From: Polyangium spumosum
GTDB lineage: Bacteria > Myxococcota_A > Polyangia > Polyangiales > Polyangiaceae
Direction: 5' to 3'
DNA length: 64,000 bases
NCBI RefSeq assembly: GCF_009649845.1
Contig: NZ_WJIE01000007.1
Span: forward strand, 515,678-579,677
This document shows positions 25,841-34,726 of the stretch, in pieces; within the stretch, counting starts at the first letter, position 1; each line of letters begins with the position of its first letter. Both the position numbers and the translations under genes were made by a program. Under the pieces are notes generated by a model. The model did no database searches and was not told where the DNA came from. It worked only from the letters and a program-made list of their open reading frames with translations.

Positions 25841-27118
25841 ATGCGGGAGGCCGAACAGACCCAGGACACCCTCACGGCCGAGGACGAGATCGAGCGGCTG
25901 CGCCGGCGCGACGTGGAGCGCGAGGCCGAGATGGAGCGGCTCCGCGGCCGGCTCGATCTGCTCGAAGGCATCGTGGGGAAGATGGCGAACCTCGTGTACG
26001 TCCACGATTCCTCGACGGACTGCAACGTCTTCGCCAATCGAGAGCTCGCGCAGATGCTCGGCTACGACGAGGAAGAGATACACGCGATGGGCGCGGACCT
26101 CTTGCCGAGCATCTTCCACCCCGAGGACGCCGCCCGCATCCCGGCGCTGCGCGCCCTCTTCGCGACGGCGAACGACGGGGACGTCGTCCCGCTGGAGTAC
26201 CGGCTGCGCGGCGCAGACGGGCAATACCGGTGGATGGAGGACCGCTGCGTCGTCTTCACGCGAAACCCCGACGGATCGGTGCGACAGACCCTCGGCACGC
26301 TCCAGGACATCACCGAACGCAAGCGGCGCGAGGCCGACGAGCGGCTCGCCAATCAAGCGGTGCTGCGCGCGTTCCTCGACCACACGCCCGCGCTGATGTT
26401 CGTCAAGGACCTCGAAGGGCGCTTCCTCCTCGTGAACAGGGAGATGGAGCGCTTCACGGGGCGATCCCGGGAGGAGATCCTCGGAAAAAAGGCCGACGCG
26501 TTCCTGCCGCCGCAAGGCGTACGCAACAGCGAGGACGCCGAGCGCCGCGCCCTCGCCGAGGGGCGCGCGCAACACCTGCAGATCGTCCCGCGCCCGGACG
26601 GGCCCGTGTATTACCAGAGCATCAAGTTCCGCGTCGAAGACGACGAGGGCGCGGTCCGCGGGATCGGGACGGTGGCCATCGACATCACCGCCGAGCAACA
26701 ACACCTCGAGGAGCGCGCCGAACACGAAGCGCAAAACCTCGCCCGGCAGGCCGCGCTGATCCGCGAGCTCGCGTCGCCCCTGCTCCCGATCGCCGAGCAC
26801 GTCGTGGCGATGCCCCTCATCGGCTCCATCGACGAGGCGCGCGCCGGGCAAATCACCGAGGCGCTCCTCCTGGGTGTGTCCGGGCACGGAGCCCGGGTGG
26901 CGATCCTCGACGTCACGGGCCTGCGGCAGGTGGACACGCACGTCGCGAGCGCGCTCGTGAATGCAGCGAGGGCCGTGAAGCTGCTCGGGGCCGAGGTGGT
27001 CGTGACCGGAATGCGGCCGGCCGTGGCGCAGGCGCTCGTGGAGACGGGCGCGGATCTGCAAGGCATCACGACGCTGGCGACGCTGCGGGCGGGGATCGCC
27101 TGGGCGATGCGCCGGTAG
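25841..27118 (+). CDS. PAS-PAS-STAS protein lacking one phospho-threonine
   Basis: 425 residues. A coiled coil, PAS 1 (MANLVYVHDSSTDCNVFANRELAQMLGY, with PAC segment EYRLRGADGQYRWMEDR) and PAS 2 (HTPALMFVKDLEGRFLLVNREMERFTGR) lead to a STAS domain from ~310. The first phospho-site is present (VDTHVAS), but the second, AQT in the other three paralogues, is AQA here. This could lock the protein in one phosphorylation state. PAS 2 resembles haem- or ligand-binding types but no diagnostic His is obvious. Probably co-transcribed with the V4R-STAS gene. Confidence 0.82.
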   Translation: MREAEQTQDTLTAEDEIERLRRRDVEREAEMERLRGRLDLLEGIVGKMANLVYVHDSSTDCNVFANRELAQMLGYDEEEIHAMGADLLPSIFHPEDAARIPALRALFATANDGDVVPLEYRLRGADGQYRWMEDRCVVFTRNPDGSVRQTLGTLQDITERKRREADERLANQAVLRAFLDHTPALMFVKDLEGRFLLVNREMERFTGRSREEILGKKADAFLPPQGVRNSEDAERRALAEGRAQHLQIVPRPDGPVYYQSIKFRVEDDEGAVRGIGTVAIDITAEQQHLEERAEHEAQNLARQAALIRELASPLLPIAEHVVAMPLIGSIDEARAGQITEALLLGVSGHGARVAILDVTGLRQVDTHVASALVNAARAVKLLGAEVVVTGMRPAVAQALVETGADLQGITTLATLRAGIAWAMRR

Positions 27119-27319
27119 CCGAACCCGCGCGCGACGTCTGCGGCGCAGGAGGTCAGCCCCCGCCGCCTCTGTTTCTCCCCGGCTTTGGCACGAGCGCTGC
27201 AATGGCTCCGCCCCCTCCGCACCTGCGGAGATTCGCCAATCACCTACGACATCACGGTCGCACCATGACGTAACGCGCCACGCGCTCGAAGCCCCGCCGT
27301 CACGCCGACGGAACAGCCG

Positions 27320-27339
27320 CTGTCACCCCGCCGTGACAG
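27320..27339. promoter_or_regulatory. Perfect dyad, possible activator site (UAS)
   Basis: CTGTCAC and GTGACAG are perfect 7-base inverted arms around a 6-base centre; a further TGTCAC half-site lies at 27354-27359. It sits about 90 bp upstream of a -24-like sequence, the distance at which sigma-54 activators usually bind. Which protein binds it is unknown. Confidence 0.45.
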
Positions 27340-27419
27340 TGTTACGGCGTCGTGTCACCTGCGTCCGGCCCGAGGCGCGTCTTCCGTGACGTCGATCACG
27401 CCTTGGACGCTGTTCACGG

Positions 27420-27435
27420 TGGCATGGGTCTTGTT
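27420..27435 (+). promoter_or_regulatory. Weak sigma-54-like promoter before lipoprotein copy 2
   Basis: TGGCATGGGTCTTGTT keeps the GG of the -24 element and TTG of the -12 element, but has GT where GC is expected. It lies 63 bases before the ATG at 27499. The equivalent lipoprotein copy 1 has a much better match in the same position. Confidence 0.35.
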
Positions 27436-27498
27436 ATGATGGGTCGTATCCACGCGACGAAAAAAGACGTCGCTCGAACCCAGAAAGGACTCGACCCC

Positions 27499-28335
27499 AT
27501 GACACTCCACCGCTCGCTCTTCATTGCTCTCGCCGCCGGCCTTGGTCTCCTCCAGGCGGGGTGCCTCGCCGAGGGGCCCGAGGTCGCGGAGATCGGGGGC
27601 GTCGGATACGAGACGCTCGAGGGCGGTGATCACGGAACCAACGGGCTCGACACCTGGGATCTCGCCGCGAACGAGGCGATGCTCTGGGCGGCGACGAACG
27701 ACGGGATCAACGATCTGGACAACTTCGCCGTGGCCCAGCTCCAGGCCGCCCCGAATAGCGAGACGCTCGACTATGCCGTCCGTTGCGCGGTGCCGCAGGG
27801 GGTGTCCGGTCCCGGCAATTACACGGGGCGAGGCCACCTGTCGACCACGAGCGATTGGCTGGACCCGGACGGATTCCTGGCCCTCCCCGAGAAGCTCGAC
27901 CTCTTCACGTGCATGATCGCGCACGTGAACCCCTTCAACGTCGACGTGAACCTCATGCTCACGGGTGACACCATCAGCGACGGTGGAATGGGCCCCGGCC
28001 AGGTCGCCACGTACAACATCGAAGAGGCCCTCTGGATCGCGCGCCTGGACTCCGTGAACGGCCTCGAATACATCGTCTGGCCCCTGGACTTCCTGGAGCT
28101 GCAATGCCCGAACACGCAGAACGCGCTGCTGACGCGGACCTGCGGCGGGCTCCAGGCCGGCGGGGTGGACACGGATTGCCGCGTGGAGGTGCGGACCGGT
28201 GGCCCGCGTCCCGATTGCACGAAAAACTCCACGACGGGGAACTGGACCTGCCTCGGCCGCCCCGCCATCAAGACCTGGCTGAGCTCGATCAGCTACCTCA
28301 CCCTGTACCCCGGTTGTTATCCCCTCGCGCAGTGA
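27499..28335 (+). CDS. Lipoprotein, kinase-associated family (copy 2)
   Basis: 278 residues, start supported by AAAGGA upstream. Signal and lipobox: LFIALAAGLGLLQAGC. It shares with copy 1 at 22684 the blocks YAVRCAVP, GHLSTTSDW, LFTCMIAHVNPF and EEALWIARL, and Cys residues near the C-terminus, although overall identity is low. It is convergent with the second TPR-kinase gene (3 bp between stops). No enzymatic motif is seen; an extracytoplasmic partner of the kinase is inferred. Confidence 0.75.
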   Translation: MTLHRSLFIALAAGLGLLQAGCLAEGPEVAEIGGVGYETLEGGDHGTNGLDTWDLAANEAMLWAATNDGINDLDNFAVAQLQAAPNSETLDYAVRCAVPQGVSGPGNYTGRGHLSTTSDWLDPDGFLALPEKLDLFTCMIAHVNPFNVDVNLMLTGDTISDGGMGPGQVATYNIEEALWIARLDSVNGLEYIVWPLDFLELQCPNTQNALLTRTCGGLQAGGVDTDCRVEVRTGGPRPDCTKNSTTGNWTCLGRPAIKTWLSSISYLTLYPGCYPLAQ

Positions 28336-28338
28336 CCC

Positions 28339-31300
28339 TCAGCGGCCGAGCGGCGCCTCCCGCGCGAGGCGCCGCGCTTCCTCGAGGGCCTGCCGCTCCC
28401 TCCTCTCGACGAGGGGATTCTCCCGGATGGCCGCGGAGAGCGCCTCGATCGACATGCTCGCGGCCTTTCGGGCCTCCCGCTCGTCCTTCGTCCTCTTCGC
28501 TCGCAGGAGCAGGAGCCTGCCCTTGCACGCGAGGGCGGCGGCCATGCGAGGATGAAGGGCGAGCGCCTCCGCGATGCGGGCGAGCCCTCGCGTGATTTCA
28601 CGGTCGGCGTCGCGCCCGCCCCGGAGCCGGCTGCCGAGCTCGTGGATCTCGCCGAGCAGGAGATAAAGTCGGGGCTCGGCGCGCTCGACGTCGAGGAGCG
28701 GCGCCACCGGAGCGAGCGCCGCTTCGAGCTGGGCCTCGGTGGCCTCGCCCTGCCGGATCGCAAAACGCAGGGCGAGCGTCTCCGCCATGGCGCTCCCGAG
28801 CCGATACTCGAGAGCGGCCGGCTTCGCCTTCATGGCCTCGCCGAAGGCGCCCCTCGCCTCGAGGATCCGGGCGGAGGGGTCCTCACCACGCTCGAGGTGG
28901 AGGCGCCCGCGAATCGTGGCCACCTTGCCGCGGAGGTTGTGCGTGAGGCTGGAGGTCGGCGCGAGGCGGGCGTGCTCCTCGGTGCCTGCGTCGGCGCGAA
29001 GCAATGCTCCGGTCGGATCGCCGCCCGACTCGAGCAGGTAGGTCGCTTCCATGAGCGCCAGCATGGCGCGAAATCGATGCGCCACGGCGGAGCGCGGTGA
29101 TTGCTGCTGGAAAGCCGCGATGAGCCCCTCCGCTTCCCGCACCACGTCCCCCGGGGATTGCCCGGCCGAGACCCTGTGCTCCGCGAGGAGCAAGCGATGA
29201 TCGATCGCCGTGATCTTCGCGTACGTGAAGCTCGGGTCGACCTCGACGGCCTTGTCGCAGCGCGCGAGCCCCGCCTCGACGGAGCGGCGGGGGTCGATGC
29301 CGTGCGCGATCTCGTGTGCTGCACGGAAATAATACGCGGAGCAGCTCTCGTTCAGCGCCCACACGAAGACGGGATCCCGCTCGAGGGCCGCGTCATACGC
29401 CGTGATGGCGTGGTCGACCGCAGGCACGACGTCGAACCCGCGGACGCTCGCGTGAAGGACGCGTGTCCGGAAGATCGCCGCCTCGACGTACCACGCCATC
29501 GGCTCCTCGGCGCTCATCCGCACCGCCTTCTCCGCGTGCTCGATGGCCTTCGCGATGGCGACCTCCGGCTCCTCGTCGGCCGCGTCCCCGACGGCGACGT
29601 GCCAGGCGAAATGCGAATGGAGCTGCGCCAACCGCAGGTGCCCGACGCCGTCCGCGGGGCTCGCTTCGACGGCCCTCGCGCAGGCTCCCTTCGCCGCCTC
29701 GAAGCTCGGCCGAAGGGGCCTCGTCGCCGCGCGCGCGCCATTCATCTCCTGCGTGTGGAGCTCGCACGTCGCGACGAGCACCGCCGGATCGCTGCTCCCG
29801 ATCTCGGCAGCGGTTCGATATGCCTCCCCCGCCCGGGCGAACCAGTGGGACATCTTCTCGAAATCGAACGCGGCGTCGTGCCCGTATCTCCTCCCCATCG
29901 CGAAGAGCACGTCCCCCTCGAGCTTCTTCGCCTCGTAGAGCCACGGCGCCTTTTCGAAAGCCTCCCGCGCCTTCACGAGCGCCTCGTCGTGCCGCCCCTC
30001 GTACAGCGCGATGAGCCCCTCCGCGTACGCCGGCGCCTCGATCGTCCCCCCGAGCGCCGCCCGGAGGTGCACGAGCGCCGGGGCCTTGTACTCCGCCTCG
30101 ATCGCCGCGATGCGCTGCTTCTTGCCCTCCCCCTCCATCCGCTTCGTGTCCGCGAGCTCTCGCTTGTACATCTCGGAGAGCGCCATCCCCAATGCATCAT
30201 CGAGCCCCGCCGCTCGATACCCCGCCGCCTGCGCCCGCCGGAGGTGCCCGAGCGCCTCGGCGGGCTCCTGCAGCGCGAGGTAGCCCCGCCCGAGCGCGTA
30301 ATGCCCCGGCCCCACGCCGATGTCCCCCGCGGCCTCGATCACCGACGCGATCGCCCGGAGCTTCTCCCGCACGATGCGGCGCTCCCGGTCGATGTCGTGG
30401 AGCGGCAGGCCATGCGCATTGCGGAGGAAAAACTCCATCTCCTTCACGCTCTCGCCGAGCTCACGCGCGAGCTCGGCCTGCTTCGCGGCCCGCGCCCGCT
30501 CGCTCATCCACCCGCCCACGAACACCGCCGCGACCACGAGCACGACGCTCGTGATCGACAGCTTCACCTTGTGCCTCTTCGCGCGCCGGACCAGCGCATA
30601 CAGGCGCGCCCGCGCGAGCGCCGAGACCGGCTCGCCGTCGAGGAACCGCTGGAGATCGTCGCCCAGCGCCTTGGCCGACTCGTAACGCGCCGCGGGCTGC
30701 TTCTCGAGGCATTTCATCACGATCGCGTCGAGGTCGAGCGGCAGCTCGCGCTCGATTTGCCGGGGCGAAAGGGGCTCCTCGTGCATGATGGCGTGGAGCA
30801 GGGCCGAGAGGCTCTCGGCGACGCTCGGCGGGCGACCGACGAGGACGTCGTACAGCGTCGCGCCGAGGCAATACACGTCCGTGCGCCGATCGAGCGAGCG
30901 CACCTTCCCCGCCGCCTGCTCGGGCGCCATGAACGAGGGCGTCCCCATCAATGCGCCCGACACCGTCGCGCCCGAGTCCCCCATCTCCCGCGCGAGGCCG
31001 AAATCCATGATGTAGGGCTTGAAGGCCCCATCCTCGCCGCGCTCCACCATGATGTTCGCGGGCTTGACGTCGCGGTGCACGAGCCCGAGCCTGTGCGCCT
31101 CGTGCAGCGCCGAGGCGACGAGCCGGACGACGCGCACCTTCTCTTCGAGGGACATCGCCGATTTCGCCTTGTCGAGCGGCTCGCCATGAATGAGCTGCAT
31201 GACGATGAACCGCACGTGATCGGCCGTGCCCGCCTCGTAGACCTCGCACACGTTCTCGTGCTTGATGCGCGCCTGCGAGCGCGCCTCACGCAGCACGCTC

Positions 31301-31587
31301 CCGAACGCCTCGTGCTCGGCGCCGAAGAGCAGCTTGATCGCGACCTCGCGGCCGAGGCGCAGATCACGGGCCTTGTACACCGTGCCCATCCCACCCCGGC
31401 CGAGGAACTCGAACGCCTCGAATCGCGCGTGAAGCGAGGGCGGGATGTCCGAGACCTCCGACGTCGAGGGCCCCGGGGCCTCTGGCGCCGCCGCTGCATT
31501 CGCAGGCTCGCGGGGCGCCTCGTCCTGCGTGACGGTCGTCTCCTGCGTTTGCCCCGGATCGTCCCGTCGCTTGCCGCGGTATCTCAT
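28339..31587 (-). CDS. Ser/Thr protein kinase with TM segment and TPR-rich C-terminus (copy 2)
   Basis: 1082 residues, same plan as copy 1. An acidic, Pro-rich lead (~50 residues) precedes the kinase domain: GRGGMGTVY, Lys85 in VAIK, HRDVKPAN, DFGLARE and APEQ, all intact. One membrane helix follows (SITSVVLVVAAVFVGGWM), then ~700 residues of TPR-like repeats (YALGRGYLALQEPAEALGHLRRAQ). Its ATG lies 7 bp after the stop of the sigma-54 activator gene, so activator and kinase form an operon. This suggests that the kinase phosphorylates, or is read by, the FHA domain of that activator. Confidence 0.88.
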   Translation of the reverse strand: MRYRGKRRDDPGQTQETTVTQDEAPREPANAAAAPEAPGPSTSEVSDIPPSLHARFEAFEFLGRGGMGTVYKARDLRLGREVAIKLLFGAEHEAFGSVLREARSQARIKHENVCEVYEAGTADHVRFIVMQLIHGEPLDKAKSAMSLEEKVRVVRLVASALHEAHRLGLVHRDVKPANIMVERGEDGAFKPYIMDFGLAREMGDSGATVSGALMGTPSFMAPEQAAGKVRSLDRRTDVYCLGATLYDVLVGRPPSVAESLSALLHAIMHEEPLSPRQIERELPLDLDAIVMKCLEKQPAARYESAKALGDDLQRFLDGEPVSALARARLYALVRRAKRHKVKLSITSVVLVVAAVFVGGWMSERARAAKQAELARELGESVKEMEFFLRNAHGLPLHDIDRERRIVREKLRAIASVIEAAGDIGVGPGHYALGRGYLALQEPAEALGHLRRAQAAGYRAAGLDDALGMALSEMYKRELADTKRMEGEGKKQRIAAIEAEYKAPALVHLRAALGGTIEAPAYAEGLIALYEGRHDEALVKAREAFEKAPWLYEAKKLEGDVLFAMGRRYGHDAAFDFEKMSHWFARAGEAYRTAAEIGSSDPAVLVATCELHTQEMNGARAATRPLRPSFEAAKGACARAVEASPADGVGHLRLAQLHSHFAWHVAVGDAADEEPEVAIAKAIEHAEKAVRMSAEEPMAWYVEAAIFRTRVLHASVRGFDVVPAVDHAITAYDAALERDPVFVWALNESCSAYYFRAAHEIAHGIDPRRSVEAGLARCDKAVEVDPSFTYAKITAIDHRLLLAEHRVSAGQSPGDVVREAEGLIAAFQQQSPRSAVAHRFRAMLALMEATYLLESGGDPTGALLRADAGTEEHARLAPTSSLTHNLRGKVATIRGRLHLERGEDPSARILEARGAFGEAMKAKPAALEYRLGSAMAETLALRFAIRQGEATEAQLEAALAPVAPLLDVERAEPRLYLLLGEIHELGSRLRGGRDADREITRGLARIAEALALHPRMAAALACKGRLLLLRAKRTKDEREARKAASMSIEALSAAIRENPLVERRERQALEEARRLAREAPLGR

Positions 31588-31594
31588 GCGCCGG

Positions 31595-33031
31595 TCAGCC
31601 TCGCTTCGAGGCGGCGTGGTCCGGCGCGCCGTCCTTGGCGCGAATGCCGTGCCGATCGAGCAGCCGATGCAAGAGCTGCCGCGACACGCCCATGGCCTCG
31701 GCCGCGCGGGAGATGTTCCCGTCGTACCGGCGGAGCTTCGCCGTCGCATATTTGCGTTCGAGCTCCGCCAGCACGGCCTCGCGCGCCTCGGGCAACGAGA
31801 GCTCGAGCAATTTGCCGAGCTTCTCCTCCGCCTCCTCCGGGTTCACCTTCGCCGCCTCGTCGACGGGCGGCGAGGCGGCGCGGGCGGCGGGAGCGCCCCC
31901 CGCCTCCGGGCCCAGGATTTCGTGGAGCAGCTCGGGGAAGAGCACGAGCCGCGTGATCACGTTCCGGAGCTCGCGCACGTTGCCCGGCCAATCGTATCCG
32001 AGGAGCATCGGGATCGTCTCGGGCGGCAGATCCGAGGCCCTCAGCGGGGGATTGCGGCTCGAGAGGAATCGCTCGACGAGGAGCGGGATGTCCTCCCTGC
32101 GCTCACGCAGCGGCGGGACCTGGAGCTCGAGCACCGAGAGGCGGAAATAAAGATCCTGCCGGAACTTGCCCTCCGCCACCATGGACCGGAGGTTCCGATG
32201 GGTGGCCGCGACGATACGCACGTCGATGGCTCGCTCCTGCGTCGAGCCGAGCCTGCGCACGGTCCGCGCCTCGATCACGCGGAGCAATTTCTGCTGCGCC
32301 TCGAGCGGCAGCTCGCCGATCTCGTCGATGAAGATCGTCCCGTGGTGCGCGGCCTCGAAGAAGCCCGCCCGGTTCACCGCGCCCGTCGCCGCGCCCACGA
32401 CCATGCCGAAGAGCTCGGACTCGATCGTATTCGACGGGACGGCCCCACAATCGACGATGACGTAGGGCCCGCTCGCGCGCCGGCTCTCCTGGTGAATGGA
32501 GCGCGCCAGCACCTCCTTGCCCGTGCCGGACTCGCCGAGCAAGAGAATGGTCTCCTCCGTCTTCGCGATGCGCTCGAGCTTGGCGAAGAGGGCCCGCATC
32601 GCGAGGCTCTCGCCGAGGGCGGAGCCGAAGGCGCTGCGCGCGGAGAGCGGCAGGACGGCGGCGCCGCCGGACGGCTGCACGACGAGCGTCGAATCACCGA
32701 CGGTGACGGGCACGCCCGGCGGGACGAAGGCCTCGACGATGCGGACATCACGAATGAACGTGCCATTCCGGCTGTCCGTGTCCCTCACGAGCACGCCCTT
32801 CTCGGTGAGGCGCACCTCGCAATGCACCCGCGATACCTTGGGGTCGTGGACGACCAGGTCGCATTCGGGGCTCTTGCCGAGCAGGAGCGGGCCGAGCCCG
32901 AGGGGCGCCGTGAGGGTCTGCCGATCCGGCAGCGTGACGATTGCCCGAAGGTTCGGCAGCCGGAGGGATCGCCCCTCGTCAATGCTCGTCAGCGTGAAAG
33001 ACAGGTCCTGCATGCTCGCCACAGGCGTCAT
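31595..33031 (-). CDS. FHA-domain sigma-54-dependent activator with GAATGA loop
   Basis: 478 residues. FHA domain at ~45-115 (LLLGKSPECDLVVHDPKVSRVHCEV and DSRNGTFI), which binds phosphothreonine. AAA+ domain: Walker A GESGTGKE at ~166-173, Walker B TIFIDEIGE at ~232-240, R-finger region ELQVPPLRERREDIP. The sigma-54 contact loop reads GAATGA (213-218) instead of GAFTGA. C-terminal Fis-type HTH: GNISRAAEAMGVSRQLLHRLL. The start may be ATG 33031 or, six codons on, ATG 33013; a TTGACA upstream leaves little leader for the first. Co-operonic with the TPR-kinase at 28339. Confidence 0.88.
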   Translation of the reverse strand: MTPVASMQDLSFTLTSIDEGRSLRLPNLRAIVTLPDRQTLTAPLGLGPLLLGKSPECDLVVHDPKVSRVHCEVRLTEKGVLVRDTDSRNGTFIRDVRIVEAFVPPGVPVTVGDSTLVVQPSGGAAVLPLSARSAFGSALGESLAMRALFAKLERIAKTEETILLLGESGTGKEVLARSIHQESRRASGPYVIVDCGAVPSNTIESELFGMVVGAATGAVNRAGFFEAAHHGTIFIDEIGELPLEAQQKLLRVIEARTVRRLGSTQERAIDVRIVAATHRNLRSMVAEGKFRQDLYFRLSVLELQVPPLRERREDIPLLVERFLSSRNPPLRASDLPPETIPMLLGYDWPGNVRELRNVITRLVLFPELLHEILGPEAGGAPAARAASPPVDEAAKVNPEEAEEKLGKLLELSLPEAREAVLAELERKYATAKLRRYDGNISRAAEAMGVSRQLLHRLLDRHGIRAKDGAPDHAASKRG

Positions 33032-33132
33032 CGTATCGCCGACCACGAAGGCCTTGTCAACGCTCCCCGAACACCGGCCCCCTCCCCGGCCGCCGTGGTT
33101 CATGGCATGCTCGCGGAGGGAGGGTCGAGAAA

Positions 33133-34005
33133 ATGGCCGCGCCGGACGTCTTGCTCATCGGGCACGTCGCTCGTGATCTGTTAAGCACGGATCCGACGGG
33201 CGGCTACCGCCTCGGAGGCACGGTCAGCTTCGCCGCGGTCACGGCGGCGGCGCTCGGGCGGCGCCCCACGATCCTCACCTGCGCCGCGCCCGATATCGAT
33301 TTCGCCGAGCTGCCGGCCGAGGTGGAGCTTTACGTCCTGCCTTCCGAGGCCACCACCACGTTCACGAACGTTTATACCGAGGAGGGTCGTATCCAGTATT
33401 GCTCCACGCGGGCGCGCCCGATCACCGCCGCCGATATCGATGCCTCGTTGCACCACCCGCGGGCGGCGCTGCTCGGGCCGATCGCCGACGAGATAAGCCC
33501 CGACGTGGCGTCCGTCTTCGACGAGGAGACGCTGGTCGTGGCCACACCCCAGGGGTGGATGCGTCACTTCGACGAGAACGGACGTGTTCATGGCAAACCC
33601 TGGGAGAGCGCAGACGAGGTCCTTCCTCACGTGGACGCGGTCGTGCTCTCGCTGGAGGACATCAACTCGGATCTCCAGCGCCTCACGGCGATGGTGGAGC
33701 GCGTGCCCCTCCTGGTCCTCACCGAATACCGCGACGGGAGCACGCTGTACCGACGGGAGGGCGACGGCACGACCCGCGTGACGCGTATCCCACCCCGCCC
33801 GGCGAGGGAGGTCGATCCCACCGGCGCCGGAGACATCTTCGCGACAGCATTCATGATTCGTTTTCAGGAGACCCGCGATCCGGTGGAGGCGGCGCGCTTC
33901 GCCAACGTCACCGCCTCGTTCGGCGTGGAGGCGGTCGGCGTGGCCGGGATCCCGAGCCGGGAGCAGGTGCTCGCTTATATGCAGGAGCACCCAGCGCGGA
34001 CATAA
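33133..34005 (+). CDS. PfkB-family carbohydrate/nucleoside kinase
   Basis: 290 residues. The N-terminus has LLIGHVARDLL and the Gly-rich YRLGGTVSFAAVTAAALG (motif 1 region). The C-terminal signature is REVDPTGAGDIFATAFMI (motif 2) with the catalytic Asp in GAGD. The family transfers ATP phosphate to sugars, nucleosides or related alcohols; the substrate is not clear. It is divergent from the sigma-54 activator gene, 101 bp apart. A receiver gene follows on the same strand after 65 bp. Confidence 0.85.
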   Translation: MAAPDVLLIGHVARDLLSTDPTGGYRLGGTVSFAAVTAAALGRRPTILTCAAPDIDFAELPAEVELYVLPSEATTTFTNVYTEEGRIQYCSTRARPITAADIDASLHHPRAALLGPIADEISPDVASVFDEETLVVATPQGWMRHFDENGRVHGKPWESADEVLPHVDAVVLSLEDINSDLQRLTAMVERVPLLVLTEYRDGSTLYRREGDGTTRVTRIPPRPAREVDPTGAGDIFATAFMIRFQETRDPVEAARFANVTASFGVEAVGVAGIPSREQVLAYMQEHPART

Positions 34006-34035
34006 CGATGCCACCAAAGTAGCATCGGGCCCTTA

Positions 34036-34064
34036 TTGACAGGCGAGGGGTGGTGGTGTGATCT
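34036..34064 (+). promoter_or_regulatory. Sigma-70 type promoter before receiver gene
   Basis: TTGACA (34036-34041) is followed after exactly 17 bases by TGATCT (34059-34064). The ATG of the receiver gene is at 34071, so the transcript would start at or next to the coding region, leaving almost no leader. Confidence 0.45.
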
Positions 34065-34070
34065 GGAGCA

Positions 34071-34514
34071 ATGGGGGACAAGTCGCGTATTCTTCTGGTC
34101 GACGACGATCCGGTCTTCGGGAAGGAGGCGGTCGGTCGGCTCCGGGCCGCAGGGCTCGACGTCTCGTTCCATCGAGGGCCCCTCGGGACACTCCGAGCGG
34201 TGCGAGCCTCGGGCTGCGAGCTCGTCGTCATCGACGTCAACATGCCGAAGATCGACGCCGGTCTGCTCGTGCGTATGATCCGCGATGCCTTCGGCTTCGG
34301 GCATAACCGCGTGATCCTCTACTCCGACCTCGCGCCGGACATGCTCACGACGCTCGCCAAGGCCCTGCAGGTGACGACCATCCCGAAGAGCGCGGGCCTC
34401 GCCGTGCTGACCACGACCATCCGCGCCGCCCTCGAGAGCCCCGCCGCCACCGCGGCGCCGCAGCGCTCGAAGAAGACCACCACGCGGAGCCGGCGGGTCG
34501 CCGCGAGCCGGTGA
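34071..34514 (+). CDS. Stand-alone response regulator receiver protein
   Basis: 147 residues. Acidic pocket Asp11-Asp13 (LLVDDDP), phospho-acceptor Asp55 in VVIDVNMP, Ser85 in LYSDL and Lys106 in IPKS: all the residues of an active receiver. The last ~30 residues are basic and Ser/Thr/Arg-rich (SKKTTTRSRRVAASR), probably disordered. There is no output domain and no adjacent sensor kinase; the two sensor kinases at 45112 and 47364 are possible partners. Confidence 0.85.
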   Translation: MGDKSRILLVDDDPVFGKEAVGRLRAAGLDVSFHRGPLGTLRAVRASGCELVVIDVNMPKIDAGLLVRMIRDAFGFGHNRVILYSDLAPDMLTTLAKALQVTTIPKSAGLAVLTTTIRAALESPAATAAPQRSKKTTTRSRRVAASR

Positions 34515-34726
34515 GGCCGGCTCCGCTCGGCTCCGGTCGCTCGCCACGTCGCGCGCTTGCGTGATCACGCAACGGCTCGCCCTCCGCGGGCGACGCGCCG
34601 CCGCAGGTACCCCCGACATCCCGGCCCGAACGACCCTGATTCGGCGATGTGACGGCTGGCATCGACGTTGCTCACGCGCGGCGCGGGCGCGCGGTCCGGG
34701 ACGCGGATCGCGGGAGGAGAGGATGA

